DNA of 61,405 bases. Origin: Ignavibacteriota bacterium. Lineage in GTDB: Bacteria > Bacteroidota > Ignavibacteria > Palsa-1295. A program made the translations under genes and the position numbers. The stretch spans positions 1-61,405 of the forward strand of contig PLYO01000003.1 in the NCBI GenBank assembly GCA_003151825.1, written 5' to 3'. The number at the start of each line of letters is the position of its first letter. Position 1 is the first letter of the stretch. The notes under the pieces were generated by a model that worked only from the letters and a program-made list of their open reading frames with translations, made no database searches and was not told the DNA's origin. This document shows, one piece after another, positions 52,449 through 61,404 of this stretch.

Positions 52449-54284
52449 ATGGCTCGACTTGAATTCGCCGGTGCGCGGTACGTTCGTAATTATCATCTCG
52501 CCGTGCCGCACCACGAGCTGGAGATCGATAAGAAGAAAAGTTTTGTAGCGCCGGCGTCCTCGCCGGTCCCCCGTTCGTCAGGGAAGGGGACCGGCGGGGA
52601 CGCCGGCGCTACATTTAGTCTGGAAGATAATTTAATCATCCACGGCGACAACCTCAAAGCTCTCAAATCCCTGCTGCCGCATTTTGCAGGGAAGGTCAAG
52701 TGCATTTATATTGACCCGCCATACAACACCGGAAACGAAAATTGGGTCTATAACGACAACGTTAACTCACCGCGACATAAAGACTGGCTCAACAAAGTAG
52801 TAGATAAAGATTGCCAGGATCGCCATGACCGGTGGCTCTCCATGATGATGCCGAGACTAAAGCTGCTCAGGGAATTATTGAGAGACGATGGCGTGATTTT
52901 TATTTCGATTGATGATAATGAGGCGCATCATTTAAGGATGCTGATGAATGAGATTTTTGGCGAAGACAATTTTATCGCATTGATAACAGACGTAAATAAT
53001 CCCAAAGGACGGTCTGATGACAAATATATTCCACGTGCTCACGAATACGTTTGTTTGTATAAGAAGAGCGGGGAACCTGATCTCTACGGATGGGCACCTG
53101 ACGAAGTGGTAACGCGTAGGTATAGAAATACCGACGCGGACGGCAACATTTGGCGTGAGATTGACCTTAGAAAAACGGGTGACAATGATCTTCGAGAAGA
53201 TAGACCAAATCTTTTTTATTACTTCCTCTTCAATCAAGAAACGAAAGAGTTTTATCCCAGCAGAGAGACAAAAATCCCTAAAGGTTTTATTCAAATTAAA
53301 CCATTACGAGAGGACGGTGCTGAAGGAAATTGGAGATGGGAATTAGATACTGCCAAAAGACAAATAGGTGTGCTCTACCCGAAGCTTATGCCTGTACGAA
53401 AAACTTGGTCAGTTTTCCAGATGGATTACCTGCTTGATGACGAGCGAATCAAGCCAACGAGCGTTTGGTCTAAGAAGGAATTTAACTCTGAGCGTGGGAC
53501 GGAGCAGTTCATGGAACTCGGTTTCAACAAAGAGGATTTCTTCAAACCAAAACCCGTAGGTCTTTTGAAGCATATTTTGGAATTCGCGCTCGGTAAGGAC
53601 GATGTTGTTCTCGATTCCTTCGCCGGCTCAGGCACGACGGCCCATGCTGTGCTTGCTCTGAACAAGGAGGACGGCGGGAACCGTAAATTTATTCTCGTCG
53701 AGCAAGAGGATTACGCGGATACGATCACAGCGGAGCGTGTTCGGCGGGTAATTGCAGGCAATGTAGCGCCGGCGTCCTCGCCGGTTCCCCAGCGCGGTAA
53801 GGGGAAGGGGACCGGCGGGGACGCCGGCGCTACAAAGGTTCGGGAAGGTTTAGGTGGGAGTTTTACGTATGTAACGCTTGGCGCAGAATATGATGTAGCA
53901 AAAATACTTTCCGGGAAATCGCTCCCGAAATACGAAGAGATGGCGGCTTATGTATTCCAAACGGCAACGGGCGAAACGCTCGATAGAAAAAAGATCGATA
54001 AGAAATCTCATTTCATCGGTTCGTCGAAATTTTACGATGTCTATCTGTTTTACGAACCGGACGTTGAGAAATTGAAATCGTCGGCGTGCGCGCTGAAATT
54101 GGATTTTGTGGAATCGCTCCAACCACCCCCCGGCCCCCGCCTTGGAAAGGCGGGGGAGCAGAAACGGAAGCGTCTCGTATTCGGCTCGGTTCGTTATGTG
54201 AATCAGGAAACGCTGACGGCGCATGACGTGGAGTTTTCGCAGTTGCCATACGAGGTGTATCGGAGGATAGAGGATGCAGCTTAA
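52449..54284 (+). CDS. mod: Type III restriction-modification DNA methyltransferase (Mod)
   Basis: 611 residues. N6-adenine methyltransferase of the beta order: DPPYNTGNENWVYND (D89-Y92) comes before the SAM-binding DSFAGSGTTAHAVLALN (about 388-404). It pairs with Res (54883-57384) in a type III system, where Mod recognises the target and protects by methylation. Three palindromes lie in frame: residues 33-55 (VAPASSPVP...GTGGDAGAT), 439-462 (the same type) and about 560-570 (PPPGPRLGKAGE). They fall between conserved blocks. The first two differ in length by 3 bp, so the frame is kept. Whether the enzyme is active is unknown. Confidence 0.9.
   Translation: MARLEFAGARYVRNYHLAVPHHELEIDKKKSFVAPASSPVPRSSGKGTGGDAGATFSLEDNLIIHGDNLKALKSLLPHFAGKVKCIYIDPPYNTGNENWVYNDNVNSPRHKDWLNKVVDKDCQDRHDRWLSMMMPRLKLLRELLRDDGVIFISIDDNEAHHLRMLMNEIFGEDNFIALITDVNNPKGRSDDKYIPRAHEYVCLYKKSGEPDLYGWAPDEVVTRRYRNTDADGNIWREIDLRKTGDNDLREDRPNLFYYFLFNQETKEFYPSRETKIPKGFIQIKPLREDGAEGNWRWELDTAKRQIGVLYPKLMPVRKTWSVFQMDYLLDDERIKPTSVWSKKEFNSERGTEQFMELGFNKEDFFKPKPVGLLKHILEFALGKDDVVLDSFAGSGTTAHAVLALNKEDGGNRKFILVEQEDYADTITAERVRRVIAGNVAPASSPVPQRGKGKGTGGDAGATKVREGLGGSFTYVTLGAEYDVAKILSGKSLPKYEEMAAYVFQTATGETLDRKKIDKKSHFIGSSKFYDVYLFYEPDVEKLKSSACALKLDFVESLQPPPGPRLGKAGEQKRKRLVFGSVRYVNQETLTAHDVEFSQLPYEVYRRIEDAA
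52545..52612. repeat. Family K palindrome inside mod (copy 1)
   Basis: 68 bp starting GTAGCGCCGGCGTCC and ending GGACGCCGGCGCTAC, with inner CGCCGGTCCCC/GGGGACCGGCG arms. In frame, encoding VAPASSPVP to GGDAGAT. Confidence 0.92.
53763..53833. repeat. Family K palindrome inside mod (copy 2)
   Basis: 71 bp with the same ends and inner arms as copy 1 but a loop 3 bp longer. In frame and translated in the same phase, giving again VAPASSPVP...GTGGDAGAT. Confidence 0.92.
54134..54156. repeat. Family J palindrome inside mod
   Basis: CCCCCGCC (54134-54141) pairs with GGCGGGGG (54149-54156) around TTGGAAA. It encodes part of PPPGPRLGKAGEQ near the Mod C-terminus. Confidence 0.85.
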
Positions 54285-54298
54285 TAATAATGGTAAAA

Positions 54299-54400
54299 CC
54301 TGGATTCCCGCCTTCGCGGGAATGACAGGACCGTCTCGTTTCATGCGCTTTGCGCCTGACGTATGCACAAATGTCATTCCCGCGAAGGCGGGAATCCAGG
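54299..54400. repeat. Family F (dRS3-like) inverted pair upstream of the GIY-YIG gene
   Basis: 54299-54326 and 54373-54400 each contain ATTCCC-N8-GGGAAT with CCTGG and GAC ends, in opposite orientation. The right arm ends 10 bp before the GTG start of the GIY-YIG gene. Confidence 0.9.
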
Positions 54401-54410
54401 CCCAGCACTC

Positions 54411-54893
54411 GTGAAGAATTATTACGTTTATATCATGGCGAGCCGCCGTAATGGTACGATTTATGTCGGCGTAACGAACGACATTGAACGTCGTGTTGCC
54501 GAGCATAAGCAAGGTTTAGTCGAAGGCTTCACAAAAGAGTATAGCGTTCACTTGCTTGTCTATCTCGAATGGTTTTCGGACATTAGAGATGCAATTCAGC
54601 GTGAGAAGCAAATGAAAAAATGGAACCGGCAGTGGAAGCTCAATCTTATTGAGAAAGAGAATCCCGAATGGATTGACCTTTCAACAGTGGGTTACAATGT
54701 TCGGAACTTGGATTCCAAACCGAAATTGAATATTAACGCTGTCATTCCCGCGAATGCGGGAATCCAGGTTCATCGGTCGAATGCCGGTTCAGTGGGCCTG
54801 GATTCCCGCATTCGCGGGAATGACAATGAAAATGTTCGCGGGAATGACAATCAAGAGTTCGCGGGAATAAATAGGGGTGATTATGCAGCTTAA
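54411..54893 (+). CDS. GIY-YIG nuclease-like protein
   Basis: 160 residues from GTG 54411; the first about 95 form the small GIY-YIG family: MKNYYVYIMASRRNGTIYVGV (as YYVYIMAS and TIYVGVTND), RRVAEHKQGLVEGFTKEYSV and REKQMKKWNRQWKLNLIEKENPEW. VYI/YVG take the place of GIY/YIG, and R-x3-E-H and the C-terminal Glu are present. Such proteins are DNA nucleases or relics. The last 50 residues (VIPANAGIQ, LDSRIRGND, VRGND) are encoded by dRS3-like repeats. It splits mod from res and overlaps res by 11 bp. The extra upstream frame from 54363 is repeat sequence. Confidence 0.75.
   Translation: MKNYYVYIMASRRNGTIYVGVTNDIERRVAEHKQGLVEGFTKEYSVHLLVYLEWFSDIRDAIQREKQMKKWNRQWKLNLIEKENPEWIDLSTVGYNVRNLDSKPKLNINAVIPANAGIQVHRSNAGSVGLDSRIRGNDNENVRGNDNQEFAGINRGDYAA
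54741..54870. repeat. Family F (dRS3-like) repeats at the 3' end of the GIY-YIG gene
   Basis: 54741-54768 and 54797-54824 are an inverted pair with ATTCCC-N8-GGGAAT cores. Two half copies follow (54835-54848, 54858-54870). All are within the reading frame of the GIY-YIG gene and directly before res. Confidence 0.9.
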
Positions 54894-57384
54894 GGAATAC
54901 CAAACACAATGCCTGCAAACGCTCCGGGAATATCTCGCGAGCGTGAAGGATGCTGAGGCCACCGACCCGCATTATGCTGCCATGGAGGCGTGGAAAGCAA
55001 CGAGCCATTTCAACTATAATCGCCTGAAGGATTATCCGGACTCGCGCCCGTTCGTTTGCATTCAGGTTCCCACGGGAGGCGGCAAGACGCTCCTTGCCGC
55101 ACACGCCGTCGATATGGCAAAGGAATATTTGACGCGGCGAAAAACCGGGCTGGTACTTTGGGTTGTACCGACACAGCAGATATACAAACAGACGTTGAAG
55201 GCGCTCCAAACGCGAGATCATCCATACCGTCAGGTTCTTGACCGCGCTTCCGCAGGTCGGACTATGATCATCGAGAAAGACGACCGATTTACACCGAGCG
55301 ACATAGAAGGAAATCTTGTAATTCTGATGCTGATGATGCAATCGTCCTCACGCGAGACAAAGGACTTTCTGCGCATGTACCGCGATTCGGAATTCTCTCA
55401 ATTTTTTCCATCGGAGGAACGGCTCGACCTTCACGCGAAGATGCTGGAGCAATTCCCAATGCTTGACGTGCATACGGATTTCGAACAGAAGCAAATAAAA
55501 ACATCGCTCGGAAATACGATCCGCATTCTGGAACCAATCGTTATATTGGATGAAGGTCATCGTGCAAAGAGTTTGCTCTCGCAGGAGACTCTGGCACGAT
55601 TCAATCCGCGTGCAATAATAGAATTCACCGCTACTCCCCATGAGTTGAGTAATGTGCTTGTGAAGATAACAGGCAAGCAATTGCTCGATGAACAAATGGT
55701 GAAGCTTCCGCTACATGTAAAAAATGTCGAGAATTCGGATTGGAAGGACACACTCTCGGCTGCAATCACGCGACTAAACGAGCTTCACGAATCTGCGAAG
55801 AAATATGGCGCGGCTTCGGGCAAATATATTCGACCAATATGCCTCGTGCAAGTCGAGCGCACCGGAAAAGATCAGCGCGAACGCGGGTACATTCATTCCG
55901 AAGATGTGAAGGAAGAATTGCTGAAGCGAAAGGGCGTTTATGCGAATGAGATAGCGATTCAATCCTCAGAAAAGAAAGAATTGAACGAGTTCGACGATGC
56001 GAACGGGCTTCTTACAAAGTCGAACCATGTCCGTTTTATCATCACAAAGGAAGCACTCAAAGAAGGTTGGGATTGCTCGTTCGCGTATGTGCTATGCCTG
56101 CTCAATGCTCCGAAATCCAAGACAGGCGCGACGCAGCTTATTGGAAGAATACTCCGACAGCCTTATGCCGAAAAGACGGGCATAGAATTATTGGATGAAG
56201 CGTATGTTGTCAGTCACCGGCAAAAAGATAGTGTAGTGAACGACATCAAGAAAGGATTTGACGAAGAGGGCTTGACGGGTCTTGGCAACCAAATACGTCT
56301 CGACGGGACGCGAGAGAGTAATCAGCCAACGGGTACACCTGTCACCGGTTTTATTCGAGAGGATTTCAAGAAGGCGATGAAGCATTTCATTCTTCCGACG
56401 TTCGTTCATGTCAAATCGGGGAAAGCCCGCGCGCTCGATTACGAAGCGGATATTCTTTCGCGATTGGACTGGGATTCACTCGATGTTGCCAAATTTCTGA
56501 CCATATTCCGTTTCGAAAGCGACAAACTTTTGAATACGGATGAAGCAGTTTCCCTTGGTGAGGATGAAGGATTCATGTCTATTTCTCACAGAGGCGAAAT
56601 CGTAAATACCTATTATGAGGTAACGCCGGAGTATATCGCGAGTGAAATACTAAACGTTATTCCAAATCCATGGATGGCGTATGAGCTTGCCGAACGGGCA
56701 CTGACGCTGCTGCAAAAGCAAGAGAAGGACGAAGCAAAGCTTCGGCACAATCTATACCACATTGCTGAGTCATTCCGCGACTGGCTTCGAGACCGAAAAG
56801 ATGAACTCGCACGAACCGTTTTCTTCGAATTAATGGCAAAGGATGAAATCCGTTTTGTATTCTTTACGGATTCCTGGAGACCTCAAAATCAAATGACGGT
56901 TTCTTCAGAAGACACGCTCATCTCGATTCGTCATCCGGAGAAAGGAGTTGTCGGCGTTCAAAAAAGTCTCTTTGAGCCGGAGGTCATTGTTGCTGAACAT
57001 TACAACAAGGATGAAAAAGAAGTGGCCCTGTGGCTCGATAAATACGAACAGCTCTTTTTCTGGATGCGAAATTACTCGACAAAAGGAAATTATTTCCTTC
57101 AGGGCTGGAAGCCGAATAAGTTGTATCCAGATTTCATATCCACCACTCGTATGCCGGATGGGAATTATGGGATCGACAAAGTCTTTGTGATTGAGTCTAA
57201 AGGAATGCACCTTGTGGGCAATGAAAAGTCGAAATACATAGAAGAGATTTTTGCCCAGTGTAATAAAGCAAAACCCAAACACATCAGCGAGCTCGGTTTT
57301 GAGATGAATACGAAACCAATCAAATTTGAGGTCCTGCATCTGCACGATTGGCAGAACAAGTTGCAGGCTTTGTTCGAGGGCTGA
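54883..57384 (+). CDS. res: Type III restriction endonuclease subunit (Res)
   Basis: 833 residues from ATG 54883 with GGGG 7-10 bp upstream. SF2 helicase motifs: Q-tip near the start, Walker A VPTGGGKTLLAAHA (about 63-76), motif II LDEGHRAKS, motif III EFTATPHE and motif VI QLIGRILRQPYAEKTG. The C-terminal PD-(D/E)xK-type nuclease region has FVIESKG. With Mod it forms an ATP-dependent type III restriction enzyme cutting near unmethylated, inversely oriented sites. The 598-bp gap from mod, with repeats and a nuclease gene, is unusual, because mod and res normally adjoin. Confidence 0.92.
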   Translation: MQLKEYQTQCLQTLREYLASVKDAEATDPHYAAMEAWKATSHFNYNRLKDYPDSRPFVCIQVPTGGGKTLLAAHAVDMAKEYLTRRKTGLVLWVVPTQQIYKQTLKALQTRDHPYRQVLDRASAGRTMIIEKDDRFTPSDIEGNLVILMLMMQSSSRETKDFLRMYRDSEFSQFFPSEERLDLHAKMLEQFPMLDVHTDFEQKQIKTSLGNTIRILEPIVILDEGHRAKSLLSQETLARFNPRAIIEFTATPHELSNVLVKITGKQLLDEQMVKLPLHVKNVENSDWKDTLSAAITRLNELHESAKKYGAASGKYIRPICLVQVERTGKDQRERGYIHSEDVKEELLKRKGVYANEIAIQSSEKKELNEFDDANGLLTKSNHVRFIITKEALKEGWDCSFAYVLCLLNAPKSKTGATQLIGRILRQPYAEKTGIELLDEAYVVSHRQKDSVVNDIKKGFDEEGLTGLGNQIRLDGTRESNQPTGTPVTGFIREDFKKAMKHFILPTFVHVKSGKARALDYEADILSRLDWDSLDVAKFLTIFRFESDKLLNTDEAVSLGEDEGFMSISHRGEIVNTYYEVTPEYIASEILNVIPNPWMAYELAERALTLLQKQEKDEAKLRHNLYHIAESFRDWLRDRKDELARTVFFELMAKDEIRFVFFTDSWRPQNQMTVSSEDTLISIRHPEKGVVGVQKSLFEPEVIVAEHYNKDEKEVALWLDKYEQLFFWMRNYSTKGNYFLQGWKPNKLYPDFISTTRMPDGNYGIDKVFVIESKGMHLVGNEKSKYIEEIFAQCNKAKPKHISELGFEMNTKPIKFEVLHLHDWQNKLQALFEG

Positions 57385-57718
57385 GAAAATTTCGAATTTT
57401 GTGGTGGGCGGAAAAATTGTCGTATATTAGAGGAGACTTAGATGGGCACCCTGTGGGCAAGTATGAATTATGAAGTATGAATTATGAAAGAGGGAGGAGA
57501 AAGATATGGTTTGCGGTATGAAAGAAGATGCATAAGTTCATGAAAAGTCAAATGAAAATTAAACGTGAAAACACATTTTGAGCACCTTTTCTATAAGACA
57601 AAATGGCGGAATTAGATTGGAAACGCCACAGTTCATGAACTCTGAATGCAAAAAAATAAAAGCACTGCCGGCAAGTTCAGGACAAGCATTTTTGGGGATC
57701 GCGGGTTAACCTCGGCGT
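57385..57718. other. 334-bp intergenic region, no gene recognised
   Basis: AT-rich. It contains TATATTAGAGGAG (57423-57435), a family D arm (57460-57488) and a decayed family N element (57667-57687). No frame with a plausible start and useful length was found. Confidence 0.5.
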
Positions 57719-57991
57719 ATGATATCCATTGAAGATCGCGATATGGAAGACTTCGATAGCGGAGAGGATGCAAAAATCGACATCTTTCGTCCGTATGTTG
57801 ACCTTGTGCTCTATGCGTTCGGCTTTTCGCCGGACGAGGCACTCTGGGTCAGCGATGAAAGCATCGTTGCCGATTTTATTGCGGACGATGAAGATTTGAT
57901 CGATGCGATTCAGCGCCTCGGTTTTGAATTCGAGGAAAGCGATTTTGTTTGGGAAGTAGCGGCACGACTAAAAAAATCCAGCGAAGAATGA
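57719..57991 (+). CDS. Small acidic protein of unknown function
   Basis: 90 residues, very acidic (EDFDSGEDAKIDI, DFIADDEDLIDAI) with a predicted helical middle (RPYVDLVLYAFGF). No family recognised. Its TGA overlaps the ATG of the truncated epimerase (ATGA), so the two once formed a coupled pair. Confidence 0.6.
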   Translation: MISIEDRDMEDFDSGEDAKIDIFRPYVDLVLYAFGFSPDEALWVSDESIVADFIADDEDLIDAIQRLGFEFEESDFVWEVAARLKKSSEE

Positions 57992-58048
57992 AACTGAATG
58001 TCATTATCACGGGAGGAAGCGGAATGGTCGGCGAAGGAGTGCTGCAGG
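57988..58048 (+). pseudogene. Truncated NAD-dependent epimerase/dehydratase gene
   Basis: MKLNVIITGGSGMVGEGVLQ is the first strand and glycine-rich NAD-binding loop of an atypical SDR/epimerase. After about residue 20 the family sequence stops and the frame runs into the antisense of the tyrosine autokinase 3' end (to 58182). The breakpoint is near 58048, so a deletion or rearrangement has joined the two loci. Only a stub remains. Confidence 0.65.
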
Positions 58049-58051
58049 TAG

Positions 58052-60670
58052 CTACGCTTCCGTTTTTTGCTTCGGTAAAAAGCGGCGAACATCCCACCAG
58101 CGCTCGGCTATGGGAGTGTTGGATGAATACTGATAGTATTGATAATACTTATAATAGGAACCGTAGGAGCTGGCGGGATTGAAATCGTTTAAAACAACTC
58201 CCAGAAGGTTCGCGCCGCTGCGCTCGACGGAGTCCATCGCCTTCAGCAGCGCATCGATGCGTGAAACGCCGGCGCGGGCGATGAGGATCGTCGCGTCGGC
58301 AACGTGGCCGAGCAGGAGCGCATCGGTCACGGCGACGACGGGTGGCGTATCGAGCAAAATAAAATCGAATTCCTCACGCAGCCGGTCGATAAGCTGGTGC
58401 ATGCGGTTGGAGCCGAGAAGTTCCGCAGGATTCGGCGGAATGATTCCGCACGGGAGCACAAAAAGATTTGGCACGTCGGTCGCTCGGATAGCTTCGTCGA
58501 ACGTGGCCCGGTCAAAAAGCAAATTGGTTAGTCCCGGCTCGCGCGCCATTCCAAAAACAGAGTGCAGTACGGGCCGCCGGAGATCGGCATCGACCAACAG
58601 CGTTTTTTTGCCCATCTGCGCCATGACGATCGCAAGATTGGAAGAGGTGGTCGATTTTCCTTCCTGCGGCGCGGAACTGGAAAGCGCCAGAACCTGAATA
58701 TCTTTGTCCAATCCTGCGAAGAGGATCGTCGTGCGTAAGCTGCGATACGTTTCGGCAACGGAGGAACGGGGATCGAGGTGCGAGGCGCGGTGGGCAATAT
58801 ACTTGGAAGCCTCGCTCGCAGACTGGCCCTCTCCATTCCCTATGGCAGCAAGCAACTGCGGAATGATATTCAATGGCTGCGATGGAGGGTTGATCGCCGG
58901 GACCGTCGCAAGCAGTTGAATATTGTGCGATTCTACTTCCTCCGGCGTTCGGACCCTCGAATCTAAGAACGAGAGCAGTATGACGATTCCCATCCCAAGT
59001 GCAAGCCCAAAAAGCGAGCCGGTAAGAATGCTCGATTGCCGGTTCGGGCGGATGGGCGTGGCGTTCAGTGCCGCCGGATCTTCGGCGCGAACATTTCCAA
59101 AGACGGATTCTTCGGTCATCCACGCTTCAAGATAGCGGTCTTCGATCTGGCCGTACATTTTTTCCGCCATAGCTTGCGAACGCAGCAGCGCGGAAGTCTC
59201 GACGATTTTATCCGGCATCGACGCCGCCTCGGCATGGAGTTCGGCCAGTTTCGCGTCATAGTTCTGGAGCAGGGTCGAATCCTCGCCAATGCGAAGCTTC
59301 GTATTCAGAATACCCTGCCGAAGGCTGGTAATGGTTCCGATCGAGCTGCCTTTGGTCGAATATTCCAGTTCCCCTGCGCCATTCGTTTCGTTTTGGGGTT
59401 CCCCTGCCACGATGACTTGGGAATGAAGATACTTTTCGGTCTCTTCTTTTAGCTTGGCTTTGAGCGTCTCGTATTTATCCTTTTTTGCCTCGATCTCGTC
59501 CTTCAAATATTTTTTGGTGCGCGGATCCATGAGATTATTCGCCATTTCCATGCTCTCGATGTCAAATTGCTGCTCGGTCGCTTCCTTTTGGAGCATTTCC
59601 ACTTCCGGTTGGAGGGTAAGATTGTCGTAATAATTTTTCTGGACGGTATCGAGATTGGCGGTATAATCCGCATACATTTTTTGCCGCAGGCTGAGATCGA
59701 TTTCGATGAGCTGCCGCTTTTGCATCATCGCCTGATATTGATCGGTCACGCTTTTTGCGATCTCCTCGGCGCTCATCCCGTTGGTCGTGCCGAGATACGA
59801 GCGAAGCTCATTTTCCACGTGTCGAAGCGTGTCGAAGCTCTGCTGCTTTTGGGCCAGGAGATAATTTTTGAGATCGGCCGAGTTTGCGCGAACCCGCGCG
59901 CGGTCATCCTTTACAAAACAGGCAATATAGAGATTGGCGAGAAAGGCCGCATCGAGCGGTGTGTAGGCTTCGGAAGTGACGACGAGATAGTCATTCGTCG
60001 CTTCGGGTGCGATGCTTACGGCTTGGGATGCACGCTCTTCGAGCGTCGCTGTGTCCGGAATACCGGATCTTTTCGGAAGCTTGGGATTATCGACCATTTG
60101 AATAACGGTCAATTGGCGCGGATCGGGCGGCACATCCTTGGCGGAACGAAAAGCGTCCGTGAAGAGCGAATCGATTTCGTAGCGATTTCCTTGCGCGTAT
60201 TCGTGCAGGAGCCGCGCGACGTGACTGCTCACAATGTGAGACTTGAAAAACTGCATCTCGTTCGTGGTCGAGTGGTCTTCCGACTCTGGACTGCCAACCA
60301 TTTGTGCGACCTGCGAACCGGCCGGTGGCCGCTCGATAAACATGCGCGCCGTCGAACCATAAATATACGGCTTCGAATACGTACTATACACGGTGTAGGT
60401 GAACGCAATTACGAATGCGGCGAGAATAATCCACCGCCCACGGTACATGACCTTGATAAGCTCGGAGAGATTGAACTTTCGCTCGACCGGCTTGCGGCGC
60501 TTGGGCAGCATCGTCGCCGGAATGGGCGAGTTGTGCGCATGAGAGTCTGCGCGAGCTGGCTCGCCGGCCCCAAACTTCGAAAAACCCCACTGATCCGGCC
60601 GGGCACGACCGTTCCCGCCGGGCGTTTGGCTGTCGCCCGGAGTGGACGGATATTGATTTTCAGAGGCCAT
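58052..60670 (-). CDS. Polysaccharide biosynthesis tyrosine autokinase (Wzc-like)
   Basis: 872 residues. Wzz domain with the first membrane helix (LIKVMYRGRWIILAAFVIAF, about 75-100), a long coiled-coil periplasmic part (about 270-470), a second helix (SILTGSLFGLALGMGIVILL) and a cytosolic BY-kinase. Walker A is APQEGKSTTSSN (about 667-678), followed by LLVDADLRRP and FDFILLDTPPVVAV (about 772-785). The tyrosine-rich cluster SYGSYYKYYQYYQY near the C-terminus is the autophosphorylation site. It controls chain length and export of capsule or exopolysaccharide. The C-terminus meets the rearrangement next to the truncated epimerase but looks complete. Confidence 0.93.
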   Translation of the reverse strand: MASENQYPSTPGDSQTPGGNGRARPDQWGFSKFGAGEPARADSHAHNSPIPATMLPKRRKPVERKFNLSELIKVMYRGRWIILAAFVIAFTYTVYSTYSKPYIYGSTARMFIERPPAGSQVAQMVGSPESEDHSTTNEMQFFKSHIVSSHVARLLHEYAQGNRYEIDSLFTDAFRSAKDVPPDPRQLTVIQMVDNPKLPKRSGIPDTATLEERASQAVSIAPEATNDYLVVTSEAYTPLDAAFLANLYIACFVKDDRARVRANSADLKNYLLAQKQQSFDTLRHVENELRSYLGTTNGMSAEEIAKSVTDQYQAMMQKRQLIEIDLSLRQKMYADYTANLDTVQKNYYDNLTLQPEVEMLQKEATEQQFDIESMEMANNLMDPRTKKYLKDEIEAKKDKYETLKAKLKEETEKYLHSQVIVAGEPQNETNGAGELEYSTKGSSIGTITSLRQGILNTKLRIGEDSTLLQNYDAKLAELHAEAASMPDKIVETSALLRSQAMAEKMYGQIEDRYLEAWMTEESVFGNVRAEDPAALNATPIRPNRQSSILTGSLFGLALGMGIVILLSFLDSRVRTPEEVESHNIQLLATVPAINPPSQPLNIIPQLLAAIGNGEGQSASEASKYIAHRASHLDPRSSVAETYRSLRTTILFAGLDKDIQVLALSSSAPQEGKSTTSSNLAIVMAQMGKKTLLVDADLRRPVLHSVFGMAREPGLTNLLFDRATFDEAIRATDVPNLFVLPCGIIPPNPAELLGSNRMHQLIDRLREEFDFILLDTPPVVAVTDALLLGHVADATILIARAGVSRIDALLKAMDSVERSGANLLGVVLNDFNPASSYGSYYKYYQYYQYSSNTPIAERWWDVRRFLPKQKTEA

Positions 60671-60717
60671 AGTAAAGTATCCTCTTATCTAAATGGCAAA
60701 CTTTGAATTTCATACGG

Positions 60718-61404
60718 TTATCTGGTAATAACCATTTTCGCCACCCTCTCTACATTATCAACGGTTAAATGGCACCAGTAAATTCCCGATGGTAGCGCCT
60801 GCGCATCCAATGTAATCTCATGCTCGCCAGAAGTTGCTTCGTAGCTCGCAACGGGAATCAAGACATTGCGACCGAGCGCATCGTAGATCGTGATGTTCAC
60901 TCTAGCATCATTCGCAAGCGTATATATAATCGTAGCCGCATTCGTCAGTGGATTTGGGTAAACTGAAAGCGTATCACCCTGTGCAATTGTTTGCATCACG
61001 CTTAACATCGAATCCGGCTTTGTCAACTCCGAAATCGGGCATTCGAAAAGATAGTAAGACGAGGAGGATGGGAACCGATTGTAATAGACATTTGCGAAAA
61101 CAAACGTATCGAATACGCCAATTTGAGTTACATCCTCGGCAACGGTCAGGTTATCATGGAAAATATCCTGATAGGTGATACTGTCATTCGCCGCGCGCCA
61201 GTCTTTTCCGGTATCGGTCGAAACGAGAACGCCGGTGGGCGTTCCGGCGAAGAGATTTTTGCCATCGGTCGCAAGGCAGTTCACTGTTTCGGATACCCCC
61301 GCGCTATCGACCGCAATCGTGACCCAATTCGTTCCACTATTGGTTGATTCTGCAAGTTTGCTATTGCCCACCATAAAAAACAGGGAACCCATCACCGTTA
61401 TTGG
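60718..61404 (-). CDS. T9SS cargo protein, C-terminal part (cut by window end)
   Basis: The frame is open to the end of the window, so the start lies beyond 61405. BNR-like repeats are visible (AESTNSGTNWVTIAV, GVLVSTDTGKDWRAA), followed by a T9SS type A sorting domain (LSVYPNPLTNAATIIY, YDALGRNVL, LPSGIYWCHLTV). The BNR part resembles the N-terminal half of the protein at 13977-16412. An internal GTG at 61395 is not a credible start. Confidence 0.82.
   Translation of the reverse strand, partial: PITVMGSLFFMVGNSKLAESTNSGTNWVTIAVDSAGVSETVNCLATDGKNLFAGTPTGVLVSTDTGKDWRAANDSITYQDIFHDNLTVAEDVTQIGVFDTFVFANVYYNRFPSSSSYYLFECPISELTKPDSMLSVMQTIAQGDTLSVYPNPLTNAATIIYTLANDARVNITIYDALGRNVLIPVASYEATSGEHEITLDAQALPSGIYWCHLTVDNVERVAKMVITR

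Noticed and set aside
54363..54410. ATG 54363 as start of the GIY-YIG gene
   Set aside because: The first 16 codons (MHKCHSREGGNPGPAL) translate a dRS3-like repeat arm; family sequence begins at GTG 54411.
59567..60706. Long open frame on the plus strand (379 codons)
   Set aside because: It is antisense to the well-supported tyrosine autokinase, has no recognisable domain and reflects codon bias.
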